The position numbers and the translations under genes are program-made. Source: Rhizobium sp. WYCCWR10014 (GTDB lineage Bacteria > Pseudomonadota > Alphaproteobacteria > Rhizobiales > Rhizobiaceae). From it: a stretch of 64,000 nucleotides of DNA. Location: positions 186,001 through 250,000 of the forward strand of contig NZ_LXFU01000029.1 in the NCBI RefSeq assembly GCF_001657485.1. Reading direction: 5' to 3'. Every line of letters starts with the position of its first letter. Position 1 is the first letter of the stretch. Positions 54,975 through 64,000 of the stretch are shown here, in pieces. The notes beneath the pieces are model-generated. The model searched no databases. It was not told the DNA's origin and saw only the letters and a list, made by a program, of their open reading frames with translations.

Positions 54975-56642
54975 ATGACGACATCCGGCAACCGCCCTTC
55001 AAAGGCGGTTGCCTTCCTTTTTCAGCGTGTAAAGGCATCGGCCTTGCTGCAGGACAACAGATTGCTCGCATCCGGCAACCAGGCGCCGGTCGCGCCGAGG
55101 GCCGCGCGAATGGTTTTGCCACGCGGACGCATGCCGCACGCTTCCGTGATCCTGCTTGCAACCGTCGTCGCGATCTTCAGTCTCGTGCCGCTCGGCTTCA
55201 TCGGCTGGGTAACCTACGATGTCGGCTGGGAAACAGTGAAGGCCCTGGTCTTCCGGCCACGCGTCGGCGAACTTCTCGTCAATACGGTTCTCCTGGAATC
55301 GATCACCATCCCGCTGTCGATCGTGCTTGCCGTGACGCTTGCCTGGCTGACGGAACGGACGGACATTCCTTTCGCGCGGCTCTGGGCCTGGCTTGCGATC
55401 GCTCCGCTCGCCGTGCCCGCCTTCGTGCACAGCTATGCTTGGGTCAGCCTCGTTCCCGGCATGCGCGGCCTGCAGAGCGGCGTCTTCGTCTCGGTCATCG
55501 CCTACTATCCGTTCCTCTACCTGCCGGTCGCCGCAGCATTGCGCCGCCTCGATCCGGCGATCGAGGATGCCGCGGCCTCGCTGGGCCTTAATCCCTGGCG
55601 CGTCTTCTTCCGCGCTGTGCTGCCGCAGCTCAGACTCGCCATCTGCGGCGGTTCGCTGCTGATCGCGCTACATCTGCTTTCGGAGTACGGCCTGTTCGTC
55701 ATGATCCGGTTCGACACCTTCGCGACGGCCATCGTCGACCAGTTCCAGTCCTCCTATAACAGCCCGGCCTCCAACATGCTCGGCGGCGTGCTCGTCGCCT
55801 GCTGTCTCTTTCTGCTCGGCTTCGAGGTGCTGATGCGTGGCAACGAACGTTATGCCCGCGTCGGCGCCGGCTCGCCACGTCCCACGGACCGCCGCCGGCT
55901 GGGCTGGTTCGTGGTGCCCGCCGTTTTGCTGCCTGTCATCCTGGCGGTACTGACGCTCGGCGTGCCGCTGGTGACGCTTGGCCGATGGCTCTATCTCGGC
56001 GGCATCGATATCTGGCGCATCGAAGTCGGCAACGCCTTCCTGCAGACGATCGTGCTTGCCATTGTCGGCGGCGTGCTGGCTACGATTGCCGCAGCACCGA
56101 TGGCCTGGCTTTCCGTGCGGGCGCCCGGCCGCCTTCAGCGCGTGCTCGAAGCCTGCCATTATTATGTCGGCTCGCTGCCGGGCGTCGTCGTGGCGCTGGC
56201 GCTGGTGACGATCACCGTGCGTCTCGTGTTGCCGCTCTATCAGACCTTCGCAACGCTGCTCGTCGCTTATGTGATGCTTTTCCTGCCGCGGGCCATGGTC
56301 GGGCTGCGCGCCAGCATCGCCCAGGCGCCGGTGGAGCTGGAGCGCGCCGCGATGGGTCTCGGCCGCACCCCGGGCCAGGCGGTGCGGCAGATCACCATGC
56401 GGCTTGCAGCACCGGGAGCGGCCGCCAGCGTCGCGCTGGCCGCACTCGGCATCACCAATGAACTCACGGCGACATTGATGCTGTCGCCCAATGGCGTCGA
56501 TACGCTGGCGACGAAATTCTGGTCGCTGACCAGCGAGATCGACTATGTCTCGGCCGCCCCTTACGCCTTCATGATGGTCGTGCTGTCGCTGCCGCTCACC
56601 CTGATGCTCTATACCCAATCGAAACGGACCGCCGGCCAATGA
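54975..56642 (+). CDS. Iron(III) ABC permease, FbpB-like double permease
   Basis: A 555-residue protein made of two fused permease halves with about 12 membrane helices. Both EAA-type loops are present: [20 protein letters not shown] and [20 protein letters not shown]. It overlaps the ATPase gene by 4 bases (ATGA). The start ATG 54975 gives a basic cytoplasmic N-terminus before the first helix ([20 protein letters not shown]). Confidence 0.9.
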   Translation: MTTSGNRPSKAVAFLFQRVKASALLQDNRLLASGNQAPVAPRAARMVLPRGRMPHASVILLATVVAIFSLVPLGFIGWVTYDVGWETVKALVFRPRVGELLVNTVLLESITIPLSIVLAVTLAWLTERTDIPFARLWAWLAIAPLAVPAFVHSYAWVSLVPGMRGLQSGVFVSVIAYYPFLYLPVAAALRRLDPAIEDAAASLGLNPWRVFFRAVLPQLRLAICGGSLLIALHLLSEYGLFVMIRFDTFATAIVDQFQSSYNSPASNMLGGVLVACCLFLLGFEVLMRGNERYARVGAGSPRPTDRRRLGWFVVPAVLLPVILAVLTLGVPLVTLGRWLYLGGIDIWRIEVGNAFLQTIVLAIVGGVLATIAAAPMAWLSVRAPGRLQRVLEACHYYVGSLPGVVVALALVTITVRLVLPLYQTFATLLVAYVMLFLPRAMVGLRASIAQAPVELERAAMGLGRTPGQAVRQITMRLAAPGAAASVALAALGITNELTATLMLSPNGVDTLATKFWSLTSEIDYVSAAPYAFMMVVLSLPLTLMLYTQSKRTAGQ

Positions 56643-57676
56643 CGCTGCTCACGATCGAAAACATCAGCAAGCGCTATGGCCCCGTCCAGGCGCTGAAGGA
56701 TATTTCGCTCGAGGTCTCGGCCGGCAGCCGCACGGCCGTCGTCGGCCCGTCCGGTTCGGGCAAGACGACGCTGCTGCGCATCATTGCCGGCTTCGAGCAA
56801 CCCGATGTCGGCAGGGTGACGCTGGATGGCGACCTGCTCGCGGACGGTCCGGCGACAGTGCCGGCACACAAGCGCGGCATCGGCATCGTCTCGCAGGACG
56901 GCGCGCTATTTCCGCACTTGAGCGTTGCCGAGAATATCGGCTTCGGCTTCGAACGAGGCGCAGCCGATCGCGAGAAGCGCATCGTCGAGTTGCTCGATAT
57001 GGTCGAGCTCGACCGCGGCATGCTGGCGCGGCGCCCGCATCAGCTTTCCGGCGGCCAGCAGCAGCGTGTGGCGCTGGCCCGCGCGCTCGGCCGCAAGCCG
57101 CGGCTGATGCTGCTCGACGAACCTTTCTCGGCACTCGATACCGGCCTGCGTGAAAATATGCGCAAGGCGGTTGCGCGCGTCCTGCAGGCGGCCGGCATCA
57201 CCACCATTCTCGTCACCCATGACCAGGAAGAGGCGCTGACCTTTGCCGATCAGGTCGCGGTCCTTAGGGAAGGACGGCTGATCCAGGCCGGGTCGCCGCA
57301 ATCATTGTATCTGCATCCGCGCGATCGCGAGACGGCACTGTTTCTCGGTGATGCCGTGCTGCTTCCCGCCATCATTCGCAACGGTTTGGCAGACTGCGCA
57401 CTCGGCCATGTCGCCGTCGAAGGCAGTCGTCAGGGCAAGGCGGAGATCATGCTGCGGCCCGAGCAGATCCGCGTCGTCGCCGATGAAAGCGATCGCAACC
57501 ATGGCGGACGTGTCGTCGAGGTGGAATTTGGCGGCGCGGTTTGCACCGTTGCGGTTTCGCTCGACGGCGTTGCCTTGCCGCCGATCCTGATCAAGACCTC
57601 GAGCGTGGCGCTTCCGGCGCGAGGAGACCTCGTTCGCCTCGATATCGCCGGCAAGGCGCATGTCTTCGATAACTAA
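56639..57676 (+). CDS. Iron(III) ABC ATPase, FbpC-like
   Basis: A 345-residue importer ATPase with Walker [11 protein letters not shown]-loop SQDGALFPH, signature [15 protein letters not shown], Walker [14 protein letters not shown]-loop THDQEEAL, and a C-terminal TOBE-type domain ([10 protein letters not shown]). It energises the upstream permease. It ends at a hairpin between convergent genes. Confidence 0.92.
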   Translation: MTLLTIENISKRYGPVQALKDISLEVSAGSRTAVVGPSGSGKTTLLRIIAGFEQPDVGRVTLDGDLLADGPATVPAHKRGIGIVSQDGALFPHLSVAENIGFGFERGAADREKRIVELLDMVELDRGMLARRPHQLSGGQQQRVALARALGRKPRLMLLDEPFSALDTGLRENMRKAVARVLQAAGITTILVTHDQEEALTFADQVAVLREGRLIQAGSPQSLYLHPRDRETALFLGDAVLLPAIIRNGLADCALGHVAVEGSRQGKAEIMLRPEQIRVVADESDRNHGGRVVEVEFGGAVCTVAVSLDGVALPPILIKTSSVALPARGDLVRLDIAGKAHVFDN

Positions 57677-57680
57677 ACCA

Positions 57681-57714
57681 AGAGCCCGCACCTCCTATTG
57701 GACGCGCGGGCTCT
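57681..57714. terminator. Hairpin between convergent iron-transport and glycan-hydrolase genes
   Basis: AGAGCCCGC and GCGGGCTCT form a 9-bp stem with a 16-base loop. There is no strong T-run on either side; it may act in both directions. Confidence 0.55.
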
Positions 57715-57744
57715 AAAATCGATTTCGATTTCCGGGGTTGTGCG

Positions 57745-59079
57745 CTAGCCGAACTTGCGAACCACTTCTTCCGGCTCGATGCCTTCGAGCCAGCCGCCGG
57801 TAAAGCCGGCGCGCTCGAGCCCGAGGCGGATGACCGGCGATTGCCGCATCAGCTTCCAGATGAAATCCGAACGGTCGTTCTCGATGGTCATGACCACAAG
57901 CCCCTGGTCGATGCCAACAGTGCGGTCGTCGACCCAGCCTTCCGGCCGCTTGGTCTTGACCGTCGGGTTGAAGCCGCCAGGAAAGCCGCCTTCCAACAGC
58001 AGGTTCGGATAGGTGGTCAGAAGCGCCTTGGTGCCGTCAAGAGCCGCCTGCCGGTCGTAGGGCAGGCAGGCAAGTGCTGCCCAGGGTGCGATCGTGCCGT
58101 CATCCGGGCCAAGCGGTGCGCCGCGTGCGGCATAGCCCAGAACCTTCGGCTGGCGGCCACCGCGCATGCGCCGTGTCGGCGGCGGGCCGTCACAGGCAGA
58201 GAAACCCCAGATATTCCTGTTGTAGCCGACGAACTGGCCGGGATTGCGCTCGGCATAGTCACGCTGGACGTTGATCATCACCTGCGTGTTGCGGAAATAG
58301 TCCCAGTTTCGCTCCGCCATCGGCTTGTCCTGAATGGTGCGGAAATCGATCCAGGCATGCGAGAAGAGGTGGATGAAGAGCGGCCCGGCATAGAGGTAGG
58401 ACTGCTCGCCATGCAGCATCCAGGAATAGCTTGACGTGAAGGCGTCGTAGCTCGATTGCGGGATCGGGTGCGTCGGCGAAGCGAGCGCCAGCGTATAGAG
58501 GATGATCGCCTCGTCGAAGCCGTGATAACGCCAACGCAGGAAGCCGGATGAGGGCTTCCAACCCATGGAAATGGTATCGCCCTTGTTCAGCGCCCAGCGC
58601 CAGTCGACGCGCTCGTAGATGAAGGTGGCGAGTTGACGGATTTCAGTTTCCGTCTCGTCGTCTTCGCGATTGAAATACTGTGCGGCCGTGAGGATGCCGG
58701 CGACGAGCAGCGCCGTATCGATGGTCGAAAGCTCGCTGTTCCAGGCGCGATGGCCGGTATCCATGTGCAGGAAGTGGTAGAAGAAGCCGCGGTGGCCGGT
58801 GGCGTGGCGTTCCTCGCCCTGGCGCGCCTCGGCGAAGAACCGCAGCGTATTGACCGTGCGTTCGGCTGCCTCCTCGCGGCTAATCCATAAACGCTCGACA
58901 CCAACAGGGTAGGAGGAAAGCGCAAAGCCGACGGCTGCGATGCTGCACGGAACCCCGCCGATCGATGTGTCCGCCACAAGGCCGTTTTCGGGATTGGTAT
59001 ATTTCAGGAAGTACTTGAACGCCGAATGCTGCAGCCTGTCGACGAGCGCTGCATCAATGTCTTCAATCCGTTGCAGCAT
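57745..59079 (-). CDS. Glycoamylase-like (PF10091) / GH144-type hydrolase
   Basis: A 444-residue (alpha/alpha)-barrel protein of the PF10091 family, which includes GH144 endo-beta-1,2-glucanases and the glucoamylase-like part of cyclic glucan synthases. Conserved parts are YTNPENGLVADTSIGGVPCS, GFFYHFLHMDTGHRAW, IDTALLVAGILTAAQYF and FIHLFSHAWIDFR. No signal peptide is seen, so a cytoplasmic or released-oligosaccharide substrate is likely. TAGGAGCC precedes the ATG. Beta-1,2-glucan is plausible in a rhizobium but unproven. Confidence 0.8.
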   Translation of the reverse strand: MLQRIEDIDAALVDRLQHSAFKYFLKYTNPENGLVADTSIGGVPCSIAAVGFALSSYPVGVERLWISREEAAERTVNTLRFFAEARQGEERHATGHRGFFYHFLHMDTGHRAWNSELSTIDTALLVAGILTAAQYFNREDDETETEIRQLATFIYERVDWRWALNKGDTISMGWKPSSGFLRWRYHGFDEAIILYTLALASPTHPIPQSSYDAFTSSYSWMLHGEQSYLYAGPLFIHLFSHAWIDFRTIQDKPMAERNWDYFRNTQVMINVQRDYAERNPGQFVGYNRNIWGFSACDGPPPTRRMRGGRQPKVLGYAARGAPLGPDDGTIAPWAALACLPYDRQAALDGTKALLTTYPNLLLEGGFPGGFNPTVKTKRPEGWVDDRTVGIDQGLVVMTIENDRSDFIWKLMRQSPVIRLGLERAGFTGGWLEGIEPEEVVRKFG

Positions 59080-59333
59080 AGGCTCCTACCCAACTGTTGC
59101 ATCGCCCCATGCTTCAACATGGGGGCCGTCCCCGGGCAAATCAAACCTTTTTGATTCGCAAGGATAAGAGAACACAAAAGGGTGGAATCGGTCGTTAATA
59201 ATTATCGGTAAAATAATATCTAGCAGAAGTCATATAAGCGGTGCAGCAAAAAAGACAGCCCGCGCTCCACCGGCACGGGTTATTTTCCCGCAATACTTGT
59301 TTTCCTGATGCTTTGGAGAGTGGATTTTCACGT

Positions 59334-61172
<1,839 letters not shown>

Positions 61173-61197
61173 GTCGTTCCCTTGTTCTTATCTGGAT

Positions 61198-61953
61198 TCA
61201 CGTCTTCAAAGGTGTGGCGAAGGAGGTGGAAGGCCTGCCTTCAGCGATACGGGCCGCTTCCAGCGCAGCGATCTTTTCATCGATCTCGCGCCTGTCGGTC
61301 ATGCCGTTCGGATTTTGCCGCGTCGCCATCGTCTCCGCGACATGAAGGTAGCGTTCACCCGCCACGGCGTGGAGGCGGACAAGTTCGGCAAGCGGGTCGG
61401 GATGATCGTCGGCGCGGATACTCAGCCACGGATAATCCTGATCGCGGTGGATGACGAGGGCGGCGGACTGCCTGCCACGCTTGTCGCCGCCGACATCTTC
61501 GCCTGCCTGCATCGCCAGCAGCAGGCGTTCGGCCAAGGGCTTGTCCATCGCTTTGTTATAGGTGGCAAGCGTCTCGACGACGACGTCAGGACCCGCGAGC
61601 ATGTTGCCGGCGACCGAGACGTTTTCGTCGATCAGATGCCCGGCCCAGTCGATGCATGCGGCGCCAGTGAAGGCGGCGTTGCGCCCCTTCGCATCGATGA
61701 GGTGCAACTGCCGCTGATCGTGGCCGGCATCACGCGCGGTCAGCTCGGCGATGATTTCCTCAGGTGCCCTGCCTGCAGCCAGCAGCGACAGGCCATCGAC
61801 GCCGTAAAGCGGGCTGACGAAGGCCTGCGTGGCGACGGCGCCGATGCCGCCGCGAATATGCGGCACAAGGGCGCCGACGGCAAAGAAGCGGCTCGCGACG
61901 GCGATGCCGAGATGACCGGTCAAGGGATCACGGGCGACGATGGACCAGGTCAC
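61198..61953 (-). CDS. DUF1028 Ntn-hydrolase-like protein
   Basis: A 251-residue DUF1028 protein (MTWSIVARDPLTGHLGIAVA, AVATQAFVSPLYGVDGLSLL). The family resembles Ntn-fold hydrolases and often sits with peptide importers and gamma-glutamyltransferases; its reaction is not established. It starts with GTG, 2 bases after the ggt stop, so the two are translationally coupled. Confidence 0.8.
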   Translation of the reverse strand: MTWSIVARDPLTGHLGIAVASRFFAVGALVPHIRGGIGAVATQAFVSPLYGVDGLSLLAAGRAPEEIIAELTARDAGHDQRQLHLIDAKGRNAAFTGAACIDWAGHLIDENVSVAGNMLAGPDVVVETLATYNKAMDKPLAERLLLAMQAGEDVGGDKRGRQSAALVIHRDQDYPWLSIRADDHPDPLAELVRLHAVAGERYLHVAETMATRQNPNGMTDRREIDEKIAALEAARIAEGRPSTSFATPLKT

Positions 61954-61955
61954 GA

Positions 61956-63740
61956 CTATCTCCCGATCGCATAGGCCTGCATCAGGCGCGGGGTGGCTGC
62001 GGCGCGCAACAGTCCGTCGCTATCGCGTCTCGCAGCGGTCAGACGGCCGATCGTCCAGGGATCGGCGACCGTCAGCTTGTGGCCCTTGCGGCGCAAGACA
62101 TCGAGGACATCGGGGCCGAAATTCGCCTCCGCCATCAGGCTGCCGGGTTCGCGGGTGCGCGGATAGAAGGAGCCCGGAAAATGCGAAGTATGGAACAGCG
62201 GCTGGTCGATCGCCGCCTGCAGGTTCAGCTGGTGATGCGCATATCGCAGGAAGAAGGAGAGCTGCCACTGCTCCTGCTGGTCGCCACCCGGTGTGCCGAA
62301 GGCAAGGGTCGGGCGGCCCTCATAGAGGCCGAGCGAAGGCGTCAGCGTCGTGCGCGGCCGTTTGCCCGGCGCAAGCGACGTCGGCAGGCCTGGTCTCAGC
62401 CAGAACATCTGGGCGCGGGAATTGAGGCAGAAGCCGAGGCCGGGCACGGTCGGCGAGGATTGCAGCCAGCCGCCTGATGGCGTGACGGAGACCATGTTGC
62501 CGTCGCGGTCGATCACATCGATATGCACGGTGTCGCCGCGCTTTTCGGAAAGATGCGCCATGGTCGGCTCATAGACGGCGCCGGTTTTCGAATCCGCGCC
62601 GAGCATCGTCATCGTCAGATCATGCTGCGCTTCGAAGCCAGGCACGATGCCGGGGCGAAGATCGAACGAGGCGTCTGTGCCGACCAGCTTGCGGCGCTCG
62701 GCGGCATAGGTCTCCGACAGCAGATGCGCGATGGGAATCTCAGAAAAATTCGGATCGCCGTAATAGACTTCGCGGTCAGCGAAGGCGAGCTTCATCGCCT
62801 CGACGACAGTATGGACGAAATCGGCGCCAGCGGGATCCATTGCGGCGAGATCGAAGCCTTTAAGGATCGAAAGGGTCTGCAGAAAGACCGGACCCTGGCC
62901 CCAGGGGCCGATCTTGGCGATCGTCCAGCCATGATAATCATAGGTCAGCGGCTCTTCGATCGTTGCCGACCAGTTTGCCATGTCGTTGGCAGTCAGGACG
63001 CCCTTGTGGCGGTTGCCGCTCGCATCGATCACCTCGGCGGTTTTCAGATAGTCATCGATCGTCTCGGCGACGAAGCCGCGATAGAAGGCGTCGCGGGCCG
63101 CCTGCACCTGCGCTTCCCGGCCGCTTTTCACTTCCGCCTCGGCGATGATGCGCTTCCAGGTTTCGGCAAGCACCGGATTCTTGAAATTCTCATGCGCTTG
63201 GGGCGCGCTGCCACCCGGCAGCCAGGTCTCGTAGGAGGTCGGCCATTCCTTCTCGAAGAAGGCGGCGAGCCCTTTGATGGTGGCGGAGACGCGCGGCAGC
63301 ATCGGATGGCCGTGCTCGGCGTAATAGATCGCCGGTTCCAGGACATCGCGCACGCTCATAGAGCCATAGTCGCGCAGCATCAGCATCCAGCCATCGAAGG
63401 AGCCGGGGATGACGGTCGCAAGCAGCCCATCACCAGGGATCAGGCTCAGGCCTTCCGCCGTATAGTGTTCGATCGTCGCGCCGGCGGGGGCGGGCCCCTG
63501 CGCGCAGATGACCTCGACCTTGTCCTTTTTCTTCGAATAGATCACCGCCGGCAGGTCACCGCCGGGACCGCAGAGATGCGGCTCGACGATCTGCAGCACG
63601 AAGCCCGTCGCCACTGCCGCATCGAAGGCGTTGCCGCCTTTTTCGAGAATGCTCATGCCGACGGCCGAGGCGATCCAGTGCGTCGAGGTGACGACACCGA
63701 AGGTGCCGAGGATCTCGGGACGGGTCGTGAATGCGGTCAT
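61956..63740 (-). CDS. Gamma-glutamyltransferase-like protein, no signal peptide
   Basis: A 594-residue GGT-family Ntn hydrolase. The autoprocessing and catalytic Thr is Thr404 in KRGDTVHIDVID, followed by the GGWLQSSPTVPG and GTPGGDQQEQWQLSF regions. Unlike classical periplasmic GGT it has no signal peptide, so it probably acts in the cytoplasm on imported gamma-glutamyl or other peptides. AAAGGACAT precedes the ATG. It sits in an operon with a peptide ABC importer and DUF1028. Confidence 0.88.
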   Translation of the reverse strand: MTAFTTRPEILGTFGVVTSTHWIASAVGMSILEKGGNAFDAAVATGFVLQIVEPHLCGPGGDLPAVIYSKKKDKVEVICAQGPAPAGATIEHYTAEGLSLIPGDGLLATVIPGSFDGWMLMLRDYGSMSVRDVLEPAIYYAEHGHPMLPRVSATIKGLAAFFEKEWPTSYETWLPGGSAPQAHENFKNPVLAETWKRIIAEAEVKSGREAQVQAARDAFYRGFVAETIDDYLKTAEVIDASGNRHKGVLTANDMANWSATIEEPLTYDYHGWTIAKIGPWGQGPVFLQTLSILKGFDLAAMDPAGADFVHTVVEAMKLAFADREVYYGDPNFSEIPIAHLLSETYAAERRKLVGTDASFDLRPGIVPGFEAQHDLTMTMLGADSKTGAVYEPTMAHLSEKRGDTVHIDVIDRDGNMVSVTPSGGWLQSSPTVPGLGFCLNSRAQMFWLRPGLPTSLAPGKRPRTTLTPSLGLYEGRPTLAFGTPGGDQQEQWQLSFFLRYAHHQLNLQAAIDQPLFHTSHFPGSFYPRTREPGSLMAEANFGPDVLDVLRRKGHKLTVADPWTIGRLTAARRDSDGLLRAAATPRLMQAYAIGR

Positions 63741-63761
63741 GTCAAATGTCCTTTCGAGAAA

Positions 63762-64000
63762 TCATGCTTCGCGCGGATCAAGCGCATCGCGCAGGCCGTC
63801 GCCTAAGAGATTGAAACCGATGACGACGAGGAAGATCGCGGCGCCCGGCCACATCGCCATCCATGGCGCCTGGGAGAGGAAATTCTTGGCGACGTTCAGC
63901 ATCGAGCCCCAGCTGGGCGCCGGCGGTTGCTGTCCGAGGCCGAGAAAGGAGAGGCTCGCTTCGGCGATGATCGCGGTGGCGATGGTCAACGTTGCCTGCA
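63762..64000 (-). CDS. Peptide ABC permease (DppC-like), C-terminal part
   Basis: Only the C-terminal 78 or so residues are in the window; the frame is open to the right edge ([20 protein letters not shown]). The EAA loop is upstream of the window, but the FLGLG motif and last helix ([19 protein letters not shown]) with the end DALDPREA are typical of DppC/GsiD permeases. It is the upstream gene of the operon with the GGT-like protein 21 bases downstream. Confidence 0.9.
   Translation of the reverse strand, partial: QATLTIATAIIAEASLSFLGLGQQPPAPSWGSMLNVAKNFLSQAPWMAMWPGAAIFLVVIGFNLLGDGLRDALDPREA

Overview
The window is chromosomal DNA from a Rhizobium-like alphaproteobacterium, close to the R. 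etli / R. leguminosarum group. Pointers are the GC-rich codon use, the phaR and phaAB PHB genes, an RpoH2-type sigma factor, a SAM-II aptamer before metA, several copies of a rhizobial intergenic repeat family, a dense cluster of GANTC (CcrM) sites, and an iron-responsive TGA-N9-TCA box before an iron ABC transporter. No rRNA, tRNA, prophage, insertion sequence or CRISPR array was seen. Both ends cut genes: ispG on the left, a peptide ABC permease on the right.

Layout. 1-5.4 kb: housekeeping genes (ispG end, a frameshifted hisC-type aminotransferase, a farnesyl-diphosphate-synthase-like gene, mtgA, a 2H phosphoesterase, a GST, rpmF). 5.4-8.7 kb: PHB regulation and synthesis (phaR, phaA, phaB). 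8.7-10.5 kb: small envelope proteins and a long non-coding stretch with three ~55-bp repeats and 18 GANTC sites, leading into a Suv3-like helicase with a long disordered tail (10.5-13.8 kb), an S4 protein, fdxA, carD and rpoH2. 17-26.4 kb: an M48 lipoprotein protease, an MFS pump with a divergent MarR regulator, thiamine pyrophosphokinase, an ABC-F ATPase, a DUF5666-like protein and an SbmA/YddA-type ABC protein whose ATPase motifs are eroded. 26.5-32.7 kb: SAM-II-controlled metA, galM and an amino-sugar operon (GntR, NagB-II-type deaminase, nagA, SIS protein). 32.9-35.7 kb: efp divergent from epmA-epmB.

The most unusual part is 36.0-46.6 kb. A compact operon encodes a small carrier protein, an acyl-CoA-dehydrogenase-like flavoprotein, a class II synthetase-like amino acid:[carrier protein] ligase, a DUF1839 protein, a GH2 beta-mannosidase-like enzyme and a GT4 glycosyltransferase. 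It is followed by a 1121-residue fusion of a Wzx-type flippase with two alpha/beta-hydrolase domains. The first three genes resemble the carrier/ligase/flavoprotein module that makes pyrrolyl-carrier thioesters. I infer that the locus activates and oxidises an aminoacyl group for a surface glycan or small product.

46.6-64 kb: another glycosyltransferase, a stand-alone AsnC-type ligand domain, a lysine / 2-aminoadipate catabolic cluster (LysR regulator, hglS, FAD amine oxidase, ALDH7), an iron(III) ABC importer (fbpABC-like), a GH144-like glycan hydrolase, and a peptide-uptake operon (ABC permease, gamma-glutamyltransferase-like protein, DUF1028 protein, fused double ATPase).
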